From positions 992,001 through 1,056,000 of the forward strand of contig CAVSZY010000004.1 of the NCBI GenBank assembly GCA_963732585.1: a stretch of 64,000 nucleotides of DNA, given 5' to 3'. The notes beneath the pieces are model-generated. The model made no database searches, was not told the origin of the DNA, and was given only the letters and a program-made list of their open reading frames with translations. The position numbers and the translations under genes were made by a program. Every line of letters starts with the position of its first letter. The first letter of the stretch is position 1. The stretch is from WLMZ01 sp963732585. Lineage in GTDB: Bacteria > Actinomycetota > Acidimicrobiia > Acidimicrobiales > Ilumatobacteraceae. Shown here one piece after another: positions 26,741-35,182 of the stretch.

Positions 26741-27145
26741 TCCGCTCCGCACCCGAGCCGCACGAGCGGCAGCCGAACGTGCTCTCATTCGGGTCGTCCA
26801 TCACTACGGTGCGCGACCCGAGTTCGTCGTTATCGGTGGTCTCGTACCCGACCTGCTGTGTGCTCATTCGCCGTTTCTCCATTCGGGAACCACCGATGTC
26901 GACGTACAGGTCAACCTCGAAATCGCCGCTGGGTCGTTCAACGCGGTTCGCCTTGAACGCGCCTTGCGTAACGCCGAGTTTGAACCGGGCGACCAGCGCG
27001 TGTGGCGTTGGAAGGCTGACGGCCCCGAGGCAATCGCCGTGATCAAGTTCGAACTGCTCGCCGATCTCGATGATCACCGTGCCGGTTCGACCATCGTGTT
27101 CGACGGATGCGAAGCGCTCGGCGCAGCGAACCTGCGTGGGACTGG
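26730..27145 (+). pseudogene. Nucleotidyltransferase partner of the AbiEi-like gene, 3' truncated
   Basis: The first about 139 codons of a nucleotidyltransferase-fold protein. FVVIGGLVPDLLCAHSPF followed by GTTDVDVQVNLEI shows the G-G and D-x-D nucleotidyltransferase signature. The family-like segment FDGCEALGAANLRGTG ends exactly where integrase-derived sequence begins (27146). The frame then runs through the scar in a meaningless reading to 27377. The toxin half of this pair has therefore probably been lost, leaving the antitoxin intact. Confidence 0.6.
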
Positions 27146-27220
27146 CGACCCGAGCCAGATCGGCACGCACGACGGCCGGTGCGCCAGAAGGCGCAGGAAC
27201 TACTCGATCCTGCGAGATAA
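27146..27220 (+). mobile_element. Remnant of a second integrase gene (3' end with internal deletion)
   Basis: 27146-27179 matches integrase positions 14331-14364 (34 bases, 2 mismatches; DPSQIGTHDGR against DPSQFGTHDGR). 27185-27216 matches 14500-14531 (32 bases, 2 mismatches; QKAQELLDPA against QKALELLDPA) and ends with the remnant's own stop TAA at 27218-27220. The 135 bases in between are reduced to five. It is the scar of a relative of the island integrase. Confidence 0.82.
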
Positions 27221-28081
27221 TCGCGGTGGTTCGACAGAGTTCGCCTGGCACATCCGACAGCCGGTCTCTACGAAGCGGCGGAGGTCCAGTGGTGGTGGGC
27301 ACAGACCGCCCGGTGGACCGACGATGTCGGTCAGCTCTTCTGGTTCGACGAGCATGATCTTCCTGCCGCAGCAGTGATCGCGACCCCGTTCGGATCGTCG
27401 GCCCAACTCGGATCGTCGGCCCAACTCGACGCGATCGTGATGCCGGACGCCACACCGGAGTGGATCCTCCACGTCATGGAGCACGGGCTCGCGCACGCCA
27501 GCCAAGCGGGCATCGACGCCGTCACGTTCGAACTTGACTCACTCGGCGAAGTCCTGCACCCGTTCCTTGTCGACCGAGGCTTTGAGATCGAGGCGAACGG
27601 TGGCCTCGTCGAGACCTGGCTGGCCGCGAGCGATCGTCCGCCAGTGATTCCACTCGCCGACGGGTACACGCTGCGCTGCCGCTCCGACGTCACCGGCCAG
27701 GCGCATCACATGGCCAACGCCCGACGCGACCACGGCGATCCCGAGGCTCGACTCCGCCAGACGTCGCTATACCGACCGGACCTCGACCTGGTCGTCTACG
27801 ACGGCAGCGACGAGGTCGCGGCATACGGGCTGTTCTGGTACAACCCGGCCACTCGCGTCGGTGTCGTCGAGCCGATGCGCACCGAGGACGACCACCAATC
27901 ACGCGGTCTCGCCCGACACGTCCTGACGAGCGGCGTTGACCGGCTCGTGGCGGCAGGGGCCGAGCGCCTCAAGATCTGCTTCGAACCGGACAACCCCGCC
28001 TCCAAACACCTCTACCTCAGCGCAGGATTCGAACCAGCTCGGACGAACGACATGGCATCCGGGCCCACCAGAACCGTCTGA
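27221..28081 (+). CDS. GNAT family acetyltransferase, 5' end lost at the integrase scar
   Basis: A two-part GNAT protein. Recognisable coding sequence starts near 27245 (HPTAGLYEAAEVQWWWAQTA, then RWTDDVGQLFWFDEH), but no start codon lies between the scar's TAA and GTG at 27374, so the first codons were replaced. Translation from GTG 27374 would give 235 residues. The acetyl-CoA site is in the C-terminal half (HQSRGLARHVLTSGVDRL), followed by CFEPDNPASKHLYLSAGF. The 18-base unit GGATCGTCGGCCCAACTC is duplicated in tandem at 27392-27427, adding GSSAQL. It may still be active from the internal start. Confidence 0.7.
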   Translation, partial: SRWFDRVRLAHPTAGLYEAAEVQWWWAQTARWTDDVGQLFWFDEHDLPAAAVIATPFGSSAQLGSSAQLDAIVMPDATPEWILHVMEHGLAHASQAGIDAVTFELDSLGEVLHPFLVDRGFEIEANGGLVETWLAASDRPPVIPLADGYTLRCRSDVTGQAHHMANARRDHGDPEARLRQTSLYRPDLDLVVYDGSDEVAAYGLFWYNPATRVGVVEPMRTEDDHQSRGLARHVLTSGVDRLVAAGAERLKICFEPDNPASKHLYLSAGFEPARTNDMASGPTRTV

Positions 28082-28279
28082 TGCGTGACGTGAGTTCACC
28101 GCCTCCTTCTCTCCGGCTGAAGCACCGCCGTGCGTCGCCGCCACCTGTCGCCGGATCGAAGGCGCACGCCAACTCCGCAGCCAGCGAAAGCGCACGCACT
28201 TCCGGCGATATGCGGGTAACTGGCACCCGGTGAGGCGCGACGTAGTGCCGCACACGCCCGTCATGACGCAGTGCCCGGC

Positions 28280-28673
28280 GAGGACGATCTTGCGTGACTA
28301 TCCAAAGCGCGCACCACTTCGCTGTCGCGAGCCCATGGTCATCGGCGACGCCGATGTCCCGACCTTCACGCTCGACGAACTCACAGCCACCAAAATCCGC
28401 GCCATGTTGCAACGTCGCAAGGGCCGCGACCTGTTCGACCTTTGGCTCGCCATCGAACACGGCGGCGCGTCCATTGATGACATCGTCGACTGCTTCGAGC
28501 CGTACCGACCCAATGGCTGGACAGTCGAACGAGCACTCGACAACCTCCTCGACAAACTCGCCGTGGACGACTTCACCCGCGACCTCGACCAACTCGTCAG
28601 CGCACGGCCAGACGGATACAGCATCGAAGCCGCCGCAGAAATCGCACGACGAGTAATCCGCGCAGCCGGCTGA
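28280..28673 (+). pseudogene. C-terminal fragment of an AbiEii-type nucleotidyltransferase toxin
   Basis: About 115 residues with the PF08843-like segment TFTLDELTATKIRAMLQRRKGRDLFDLWLAI, then VDDFTRDLDQLVSARPDGYS and a normal C-terminus. The N-terminal nucleotidyltransferase half is missing; upstream sequence (28082-28280) is not recognisable. It belongs to a different subfamily from the truncated gene at 26730, so it is probably a separate remnant and not the other half of that gene. Confidence 0.65.
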
Positions 28674-28690
28674 CTGAGACAACACCCGAA

Positions 28691-28785
28691 CGCGGTCCAG
28701 CAGCACTGTGACGCGACCCCAGGGCAATTGTGCAACAGGTTGTTGCGCAATTGGGTCGGGCAATGCTCCGCTAAACATTGGCTCT
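28691..28785 (-). pseudogene. Fragment of a DUF1016/YhcG gene
   Basis: On the minus strand this encodes FSGALPDPIAQQPVAQLPWG and VTVLLDRVR, matching the island DUF1016 protein (FAGAWPSPIAQQPAAQLPWG, MVLLDRI) and its DNA at about 15478-15575. Only this internal piece remains. It marks another lost island copy. Confidence 0.72.
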
Positions 28786-28837
28786 CCGCTTCGATGAACG
28801 AGCTGCCGATCTTGGAGGCAGCGAGTGGCTGTGCGAG

Positions 28838-29156
28838 CTCAACGTCATGGCTCGGCGCGAGCGGCCATGAGGTCGGCACCCGGCGATTTCCGGTCGAGCG
28901 GTCCGTGCTGCGGACCGACTTGGTGGACTTCACCGATCGCCGACTCTGGGACGCGAAGTCGGATGTCAGCCTGGCGATCGGTCAGCTCGCCGACTACCGG
29001 CGACTCAAACGAGGCGCCGGCGGCCCCAACCTCGCAACCGGACTCCTGCCTCCACGCGAACCGAGTCGAGACTTGCTCGCGCTGATCCACAGCGTTGATG
29101 CCGCCAGCGCATGGGCCGTAGATCGAGATCGATTTCTCGTTGCGCCCGCTGCATGA
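28838..29156 (+). pseudogene. C-terminal fragment of a restriction-endonuclease-like protein
   Basis: About 100 residues. DLVDFTDRRLWDAKSDVSLAI and GQLADYRRL, then LLPPREPSRDLLALIHSVDA, resemble the C-terminal domain of actinobacterial endonuclease-like proteins, in which an E/D-A-K segment precedes IGQLADYRRF and LLP-x-x-P-x-x-DLLALL. I recognise the pattern but not a named family. The upstream part overlaps the DUF1016 fragment and is not part of it. Confidence 0.4.
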
Positions 29157-29204
29157 CCCAGTTGGCACCGGACAGGGGGCCATGGACTTCCAGCCTGTGC
29201 GCCC

Positions 29205-29846
29205 TCAAGTGCGTAGCTCATCCGCCCAGTCGGTGAAGTAGCGCCTGATCAACGCCGGGTCCTCGGTGCCCTCTGGGAAGCGACGGTCGAGGAGCGACGT
29301 GACTCGTGCAAACGCGTCGGCGATGTCGGTCGCTCGAAGGCCGGCGTCCATCGACAGCGCTACCTCGATGCAGGTCCGTCGGCCGAGGATCCCGGCCAGC
29401 GCGTAGAGGTCGGTGTAGTCGCGCGTTTCGAGCCGATCGACTATCGCCAGCACCTTGCGCCCACCGAGGTCGAGCGACGTGAGGACGGGCAGCCCGCCCA
29501 CAGCCTCGGGAGGTTCGAGCGGTGGCGAGTCGACGGCAAGGTCGACCTCGGTTCGGTCCCCGCCCGAGGAAACGAAATATCGACAGAACGTTGAGTTGCG
29601 GCGAGACGTCTGCACCGTCCATCCGAAGTCGTGCGCGGCAGCGGCAAACGCTTCAGCGAGCGCATCGACGGTTCCAGGATCTGGTCCCGGACGCGCGGCG
29701 ATGAACGCGTCGAGATCGGCCGTCTCGCGGGAGATAATCCGGCGAAGGATCAACGCTGCACCGCCGGCGAGTGCGTACCGGTCGGCTTCGGGAAGATTGA
29801 ACAGAACCTCGGCGACTCGTCGCTGGAATGGCGAGAGTTCGCTCAC
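29205..29846 (-). CDS. AbiEii-like nucleotidyltransferase toxin
   Basis: A 213-residue protein beginning VSELSPFQRRVAEVLFNLPE. ALAGGAALILRRIISRETADLDAFI has the nucleotidyltransferase core (G-G, then T-x-D-x-D type acids). VEVDLAV-type acids follow in GDRTEVDLAVDSPP, and the AbiEii segment is LTSLDLGGRKVLAIVDRLETRDYTDLYAL. The GTG at 29846 overlaps the stop of the XRE gene by four bases (GTGA), so the pair is translationally coupled. It is a probable type IV-like toxin that modifies an RNA or protein target. Confidence 0.72.
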   Translation of the reverse strand: MSELSPFQRRVAEVLFNLPEADRYALAGGAALILRRIISRETADLDAFIAARPGPDPGTVDALAEAFAAAAHDFGWTVQTSRRNSTFCRYFVSSGGDRTEVDLAVDSPPLEPPEAVGGLPVLTSLDLGGRKVLAIVDRLETRDYTDLYALAGILGRRTCIEVALSMDAGLRATDIADAFARVTSLLDRRFPEGTEDPALIRRYFTDWADELRT

Positions 29847-30364
29847 GATGCCTCGGCCAGTTCGACTCGGGACCCGTCGATGATCGGCTGCCACGCTCGG
29901 CGGAGCTCTGCGGGAACCACGAGTTCGGGCCACGCGTCGATAAGCAGCGCTCCGTCGACGACCGATCGAATGTCGTCGGGTTGGCCTTCACGCAGGACGA
30001 GTTCGTAGGCTCGGGCGCGATCTTCTCGGTCCGAGAGATCGAACCGTGGAGCGGACCCGCTCCACCAGAGGTGAGGTCCAGGGGTGAAACTCCGGAAGGC
30101 GTCACGAAGCGGCGACCGCCACAGCGCCGACGGCACGGCGTACGGCCGCCTCCCGGCTGTCCAGGTCCAGGCGATCGGCTCGCCGATGTCGATCGTCGCG
30201 CCGGCCGCTTCGAGCGTTCGGGTAGCGGTCTCCCAGCGGGGTTCGCGCCGGCCTGCCTCGAACGCGGCGATGTTTGGTCGCGCCACACCGCTGCGTGTCT
30301 CAAGTTCAGCCTGCGTCAAACCCGCAGCCGTCCTTGCGTCAAACAGCACCTTGGCAAACTTCAT
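29843..30364 (-). CDS. XRE-family helix-turn-helix antitoxin/regulator
   Basis: A 173-residue protein. The N-terminal XRE domain is FDARTAAGLTQAELETRSGV followed by ARPNIAAFEAGRREPRWETA. The C-terminal domain (AFRSFTPGPHLWWSGSAPRFD, then PDDIRSVVDGALLIDAWPELV) resembles partner domains of nucleotidyltransferase toxins. It is encoded directly before the toxin. The start ATG at 30364 is preceded by no ribosome binding site but by an AT-rich repeat (GTATCGGATACGATAC), so a leaderless, autoregulated message is likely. Confidence 0.75.
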   Translation of the reverse strand: MKFAKVLFDARTAAGLTQAELETRSGVARPNIAAFEAGRREPRWETATRTLEAAGATIDIGEPIAWTWTAGRRPYAVPSALWRSPLRDAFRSFTPGPHLWWSGSAPRFDLSDREDRARAYELVLREGQPDDIRSVVDGALLIDAWPELVVPAELRRAWQPIIDGSRVELAEAS

Positions 30365-30366
30365 TG

Positions 30367-30388
30367 AAGTATCGTATCCGATACATCG
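30367..30388 (-). promoter_or_regulatory. Repeat-containing promoter/operator of the XRE-toxin pair
   Basis: Read on the minus strand, GTATCGGATACGATACTTCA lies directly before the ATG. GTATC and GATAC alternate and form an imperfect dyad. A -10-like TACGAT six bases before the ATG would give a transcript starting at or near the ATG. Confidence 0.45.
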
Positions 30389-30873
30389 GAGGGGAGGCAA
30401 CCCAACCCGGCACCCCGCCGCGGGCCATCCCTGAAAGGCGCGCGAACCGTGGCGTTGATGCGCACACTGGTCGAGGTGACACCGCCTTACACGTTTGACG
30501 AGTTGCTCGACGGTCTCAGCGCGGCCGGAATGACGGCGTTCGTCGACACAGAACGTGCCGCAGAAATGTAACTTTCCGCCCGGAATTCTCGTCATCTGAC
30601 GCCGCACACACGCACTGCCGACTGCTCCTCGTGGCGTCGCGTCACCTGTTCGTCCGGCCGGTCGTTGTATGGACCAGCCAACTGGATTGACGCGCATGTC
30701 GCCGGGTTCAACTTCTTCGGCGGTGCTCAACGATTCATGCGCGACCAGCGAACTGACGTACTCGCAGCGCAAACCGACCCGACCTTGCACAACGAAGCTG
30801 AGCGACGGGCAAAACGCTTGACCGACGCGGTCTTTGGCCAGGCGGAGCTCGGTAGCAGAGTAGGGTTCGGGCG
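30389..30873. other. Intergenic stretch with no clear gene
   Basis: A 40-codon frame with a GTG start at 30449-30571 (PPYTFDELLDGLSAAGMTAF inside) could be a remnant, but I do not recognise it. The remaining sequence up to the VOC gene shows no feature. Confidence 0.3.
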
Positions 30874-31347
30874 ATGACTTCCGTGACGACGTGCCTGTGG
30901 TTCGACAAGGGTGGCGACGAAGCCGCAGCGTTCTACACCTCGGTCTTCGCCGATTCGAAGCGGCTGCGCCAGCTCGACGCGCCGGTCGATACGCCGTCGG
31001 CTCCGGCGGGCGAACGGCTGACGGTTGAGTTCGAGCTCGATGGGCAGCGCTTCATGATTCTCAACGGTGGCCCTCATTTTCAGCTGTCGCCGGCGGTCTC
31101 GATCGTGGTCAACTGCGATTCGCAGGATGAAGTCGACCATTTCTGGGACCGCCTCGTCGCCGGCGGTGCACCGTCGCAGTGCGGTTGGCTCACCGATCGT
31201 TTCGGGGTGTCGTGGCAGATTGTGCCGAACCGCCTTGTCGAACTGATGACCGATCCCGATCCTGAGGTTGGTCAACGTGTGACTCGAGCGATGATGGAGA
31301 TGATCAAGCTCGACGTCGCCGCCCTCGAAGCGGCCGCCCGAGGGTAG
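30874..31347 (+). CDS. VOC superfamily (PhnB-like) protein
   Basis: A 157-residue protein of the PhnB/3-demethylubiquinone-methyltransferase-domain group. CLWFDKGGDEAAAFYTSVFADSK starts the first beta-alpha-beta module. ERLTVEFELDGQRFMILNGG and SIVVNCDSQDEVDHFWDRL continue it, and GGAPSQCGWLTDRFGVSWQI is a signature of this group. The family is widespread with mostly unknown function. Monocistronic. Confidence 0.85.
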   Translation: MTSVTTCLWFDKGGDEAAAFYTSVFADSKRLRQLDAPVDTPSAPAGERLTVEFELDGQRFMILNGGPHFQLSPAVSIVVNCDSQDEVDHFWDRLVAGGAPSQCGWLTDRFGVSWQIVPNRLVELMTDPDPEVGQRVTRAMMEMIKLDVAALEAAARG

Positions 31348-31484
31348 CTGAGATCCGCAAGAGATCGTTCCCCCGTGACCGACAGGTGAGAGCCCGACCG
31401 GATCGCTGTGGCGTTGGGACGCACGACACGGTGGATGCCACCCATGGACCCAGGTGACTTACCGGACTTGGCGCACACGCGGGT

Positions 31485-32252
31485 TCAAAAGGGCGAAGCG
31501 TGGCCAGACTGATTCTTGTCGTCGCCAGTTGCCGCCTGATGGTCGGCGGCGATCCAGCGTAGAACAGTCAGGCCGATCCAGCCTGATACCGCTAGCACCG
31601 CAGTCTGGATCAGACCGATCGCACCCACGATCCGCAGCTTCCCCGCCATCGAGTCGAGATCGACGGCACCGCTGAGGTCCGGCGCGAAAAGCCTGGCGAG
31701 GTAGGTCATGGCGAACGCGAAGAAGAAAGTTGCGGACCACAGCCGGACCTTTGGTGCGCCGCTGAACTGCTGCTTGCGCACGAGCGAGCCTTCGGGCCCG
31801 TTGGAGCCCGTGATTCCACGGCTCGCGGCTGCGGCGACGCCGAAGAAATCCAAGGCCGTGCGGAAAGGTGAATGCATCTTGGCTGGTCGGTCGTCAGGTC
31901 GGCCCAGGGCGCGATGATTCGCTATCGCGGAGCGCGACCAAACCATAAGGATGATCGCCGCGCTCACCCAAGTGACGCCGGAAAGGACCAATGTCGGGTT
32001 GATGCGCTTGTCGAGCTCGAGCAGATGATCTAGATCCCGGTCGCTTACGGCGCTGGACTGCTGGATTGCCGTGACGGAGGCGAACACGCGCGTCAAAACG
32101 TTCAAGGCAAAGAGAGCGCCGAGCGCGTAGGTGTACGGCGCGAGATTGCGTGTGGTGGCCGTCGGTAGCAGCGACATCGGAGGAGGTGGTGGTGATGGTG
32201 GTGGCAGTGGCGATGTTGGGCTCCACGAACCGGGCGGTGGCAGGTCAGACAT
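31485..32252 (-). CDS. DUF4328-type multi-pass membrane protein
   Basis: A 255-residue protein with a proline-rich cytoplasmic N-terminus (PPPGSWSPTSPLPPPSPPPP) and four or five membrane helices (YALGALFALNVLTRVFA, LVLSGVTWVSAAIILMVW, FFFAFAMTYLARLFA, IGLIQTAVLAVSGWIGLTVL). MVWSRSAIANHRALGRPD is the W-x-x-R-A-x-x-N motif region of DUF4328. Function unknown. ATG at 32252. Confidence 0.7.
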   Translation of the reverse strand: MSDLPPPGSWSPTSPLPPPSPPPPPMSLLPTATTRNLAPYTYALGALFALNVLTRVFASVTAIQQSSAVSDRDLDHLLELDKRINPTLVLSGVTWVSAAIILMVWSRSAIANHRALGRPDDRPAKMHSPFRTALDFFGVAAAASRGITGSNGPEGSLVRKQQFSGAPKVRLWSATFFFAFAMTYLARLFAPDLSGAVDLDSMAGKLRIVGAIGLIQTAVLAVSGWIGLTVLRWIAADHQAATGDDKNQSGHASPF

Positions 32253-32728
32253 GGCCGCCAGGGTACCGATCCATTGCGGGCGAGGCTGGAGCGACCCGCG
32301 GCCGGTCCCACTGTCTGATCCGAAGGGTTCCGACCAACTGCAAAAACACCGGGCTGGAACCATCCAGCCGCCGCGCCGCGCCGAACGAGCTACCAGGGGC
32401 AGTAGCCCTGCCTTTCGCAGGACCACGGAGGGAACGACCGTGCCGATGTAAGCGATGAGGTTGTCAACGAAGTGCAACTGGGTGTCGGTTACCCCGAGCG
32501 CCACATCGCCGATACCGGGGCATGGGCAGCCGGAACTGCGGATCACGTGGCGGATGATCACAACATGCTCCACGCAGTGCCATGTCTCCATGCCGAGGCC
32601 GACCAGGAGATACCCGCCGAAGGTTGATGTCGATCTGGGAATCACAAGCGATTTCTGGAGCGCGCCATTAGCCGGTGAGCATCGGCAACACGATTGTTCC
32701 GACGAGGGCGTTAGATCGTGAAGATCTG
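32253..32728. other. 476-bp intergenic stretch, nothing recognised
   Basis: Frames are open on both strands but show no domain, and no ribosome binding site marks a start. It lies between the DUF4328 gene and the end of the EamA gene, which are on the same strand. Confidence 0.3.
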
Positions 32729-33727
32729 CTAAGAAAGAGTCAACGTCGACGCGGCTCGCCGATTTTGGATGATGAAGATGCCGAGCAATGTGACGGCCGC
32801 TCCGGCCATCTGGATATTGTCCAAAGCCTCGCCGAGCCATGCCCAAGCGATCGCCGCGGCGATCAGCGGTTCACTCATCCCGACGACGCCTTTGGCCGTT
32901 GGTGTGAGGTGTTCCAGCGAGACGATCTCGAGCAGGTAGGGCACGAGCGTTCCCAGCAGCACGACCCACAGCACCGATATCCAGATTGGCAGGTGTACCC
33001 CGTCGAATACCCCGAGCAGCGACGCTCTGGTGCCGAGCACGGCGAGGTCGAAGTTCCACCATGGCGCCACCGCAGCCCAGAACACGGAGGCAACGGCGAA
33101 CATCCAGAACGACATCGTCAGTGGGTGGTGGCGCTGCAATGCGTTCTTTCCGATCATGAAGAACGCGGCGAGGCATGCCGCAGCGCCAAAGCCGGCGGCG
33201 ACGCCGATCAGGTCGAGTCCGGTGTCGGTCCAGACCTTGGCGACCATCGCCAGTCCGCCCATTCCGAGGGCGATCGCGATCCAACTGCGCCGATCGGGTG
33301 CGTGCCGCAGGAACATCTGCGAATAGGCGGCGATCATGAACGGCGCGGTGAACTCGATGAGCAGCGCGATCCCGACGGGTAACCGGTCGATCGCCGTGAA
33401 GAACAGGAACTGCACCACCGCTGCACCGGTCAGGCCCAGCACGATCAGCACGGGGAGGTCGCTACGGCGGATGCGCAACAACGAAGGTTTCACCACGAGG
33501 ACCACGGCCAACAGGCCGATCGCAGTGCCGGTGCAGCGCAGGGCGGTGAGGCGGATTGGATCGAGACCAGCCTGCAGAGCAACCTTGGACACGCTTGCCC
33601 CAAGCCCGAAGAAGGCGGCTGCGGCAATCGACAGCACAGTTCCGTAGCTGTTGCGATGAGCGGATTGGCGCCCGATCGCAGGAGCCGCCGCCATCTCGGT
33701 GTCATGAGTGATCGTTGTTATGCTCAT
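32729..33727 (-). CDS. EamA/DMT family transporter
   Basis: A 332-residue permease with ten predicted helices in two EamA repeats. The first repeat starts SIAAAAFFGLGASVSKVAL and includes TALRCTGTAIGLLAVVLVV. The second ends with SLEHLTPTAKGVVGMSEPLIAAAIAWAWLGEAL, the typical conserved helix of exporters in this family. Substrate is a small metabolite, unknown. It is divergent from a CGNR regulator 31 bases away, which may control it. Confidence 0.88.
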   Translation of the reverse strand: MSITTITHDTEMAAAPAIGRQSAHRNSYGTVLSIAAAAFFGLGASVSKVALQAGLDPIRLTALRCTGTAIGLLAVVLVVKPSLLRIRRSDLPVLIVLGLTGAAVVQFLFFTAIDRLPVGIALLIEFTAPFMIAAYSQMFLRHAPDRRSWIAIALGMGGLAMVAKVWTDTGLDLIGVAAGFGAAACLAAFFMIGKNALQRHHPLTMSFWMFAVASVFWAAVAPWWNFDLAVLGTRASLLGVFDGVHLPIWISVLWVVLLGTLVPYLLEIVSLEHLTPTAKGVVGMSEPLIAAAIAWAWLGEALDNIQMAGAAVTLLGIFIIQNRRAASTLTLS

Positions 33728-33758
33728 GACGCTAGGCTAGCACGATGTCAGGAGTCAA

Positions 33759-34307
33759 ATGGCAATAGATCATGACAGCGTGATCGCTCTTGAGGATCTC
33801 GTCTGGCTGGTGAACAGCGCCGGGGCCCTGAGTGGTGAGGACCGTCTGGCGACGCCGGATGCCCTTGGAGAATGGCTCAACGAGCGACGGGTCACCGGTT
33901 CACGTACCGGGAGCACCGCCGAACTCCGTGCGATGCATCGCCTGCGCGAGCAGTTGCGGGAGGTGTTCGAACTCGCCGCCGCGGGTAACGAGGCTGCGGT
34001 CATCGACGTGCTGAACGCGATGATTTCCGAGAGCGGGGCGACCCCTCGGCTCGTGCGTCACGATCAACTCCCGCTTCACTTGCACTTCACTCCGAACGAC
34101 GCGCCCCTCGATCAGCGGCTCGGTGCCGAGATCGCCGTCGCTATGGCCATCGTCGTGCGTGACCTCGGGTACCAACGGTTCCGGTTGTGCGCGGCCCCTG
34201 GCTGTGGACGGGCGCTGGTCGACCTGACCAAGAACCAGTCACGGCGCTATTGCGACGCGCAATGCGCGAACCGGGTGCACGTCGCCGCGTACCGCAAACG
34301 CCATTAG
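33759..34307 (+). CDS. CGNR zinc-finger regulator (ABATE domain)
   Basis: A 182-residue putative stress regulator. The N-terminal ABATE-type domain has LEDLVWLVNSAGALSGEDRL, ALGEWL, and RLREQLREVFELAA. The C-terminal zinc finger FRLCAAPGCGRALVDLTKNQ then SRRYCDAQCANRVHVAAYR gives the CxxxxC...C-x3-C-x-N-R pattern of the CGNR family. AGGAG lies five bases before the ATG. It shares a short promoter region containing GCTAGGCTAGC with the EamA gene. Confidence 0.88.
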   Translation: MAIDHDSVIALEDLVWLVNSAGALSGEDRLATPDALGEWLNERRVTGSRTGSTAELRAMHRLREQLREVFELAAAGNEAAVIDVLNAMISESGATPRLVRHDQLPLHLHFTPNDAPLDQRLGAEIAVAMAIVVRDLGYQRFRLCAAPGCGRALVDLTKNQSRRYCDAQCANRVHVAAYRKRH

Positions 34308-34324
34308 TCCGGCCGTCTCCGGTG

Positions 34325-35089
34325 TTAGGCCTCGTTGTCGACGGCTACCAAGGCAGCCCTGAATCGTTGGAGCGCCTCTGCGCTGATGCCGAACCCGTCA
34401 TCGAACAGCCCAGCCGCGTCGCCCCAGCGCTGCGAGACCGCGGCAAGTTGGGCGTTGACGTAGTCCTCGTGGACCTCGATGAACGGCCTGATCAGTTCTT
34501 TCATCTCGCCCTCGGGGATCATCGCCGCATGGCCGACCATCCGGTTGCTTTCGAGATAGTGGTCGATGATGGTTTCCGGCGACGCTTGAGCAGCGAGCAG
34601 CACAGTGGTTCCGAGCCAACCCGCTCGATCTTTGCCCGCCGAGCAATGCCACAGCACCGGCCAGTTGTCGGGATCGATCACGATGGCCGTCGCCGTCGCG
34701 AAGGTCGCCCGTCGAGCGGCGTCGAGAACGAAGGCGACCGCCCCGTCGATGGCCATTTGGTGGGCGCGACCGTCGCCCATCTCGGCGCGAACGGAATCGA
34801 GACTTCCGCCCAGAATCCTTGCCCGGAGGTCGTCGCCGCGCCCCGCCTCATCGTAAATCGGCACGCGGTGGTGGCGAGCGCCGTCGGGCACACGATCCTC
34901 GCCTTCACTGGCGATATCGCTCTCGGTGCGCAGGTCGATAATCGTGCGAATCCCGAGGTCGGATATCCGCTGCGCGTCGTCGTCAGACAACCCGGCGAGA
35001 TGGCCGCTGCGGTACAGCAGCCCAGAGCGGATTGTTCCTCCCGCCACGGGAAGGTTGTCGAGCGTGCGGAAGTTCCTGACCGATTCCAT
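34325..35089 (-). CDS. Protein tyrosine/serine phosphatase (PTP, DSP-like)
   Basis: A 254-residue phosphatase of the bacterial LipA/IphP type. The start region NFRTLDNLPVAGGTIRSGLL with GLLYRSGHLAGLSDDD is a family signature. IRTIIDLRTESDI follows, and the P-loop is WHCSAGKDRAG with Cys149 and Arg155 (C-x5-R). The substrate may be phosphotyrosine proteins or phosphoinositides. ATG at 35089. Confidence 0.9.
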   Translation of the reverse strand: MESVRNFRTLDNLPVAGGTIRSGLLYRSGHLAGLSDDDAQRISDLGIRTIIDLRTESDIASEGEDRVPDGARHHRVPIYDEAGRGDDLRARILGGSLDSVRAEMGDGRAHQMAIDGAVAFVLDAARRATFATATAIVIDPDNWPVLWHCSAGKDRAGWLGTTVLLAAQASPETIIDHYLESNRMVGHAAMIPEGEMKELIRPFIEVHEDYVNAQLAAVSQRWGDAAGLFDDGFGISAEALQRFRAALVAVDNEA

Positions 35090-35182
35090 TCGTTCTTTCT
35101 AGTTGATGCCCCCGGAGATAGCTCGCTCGGCTCGTTGGCAACGGCGCGTCACGATTCCTGTTGGCTGGTTACTTTACGAGGT

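Noticed and set aside
27392..27427. 18-base tandem duplication as a regulatory or CRISPR-like repeat
   Set aside because: It keeps the frame of the acetyltransferase and occurs only twice, so it is a small coding duplication.
26730..28673. The two toxin fragments at 26730 and 28280 as halves of one gene split by an insertion
   Set aside because: The upstream fragment is of the type with an LGAANLRGTG segment, the downstream one of the AbiEii type with TATKIRAMLQRRKGRDLFDL, so they come from different subfamilies.
30449..30571. A 40-codon gene with GTG start
   Set aside because: No ribosome binding site, no known domain, and it lies in a decayed region; mentioned only as part of the gap.
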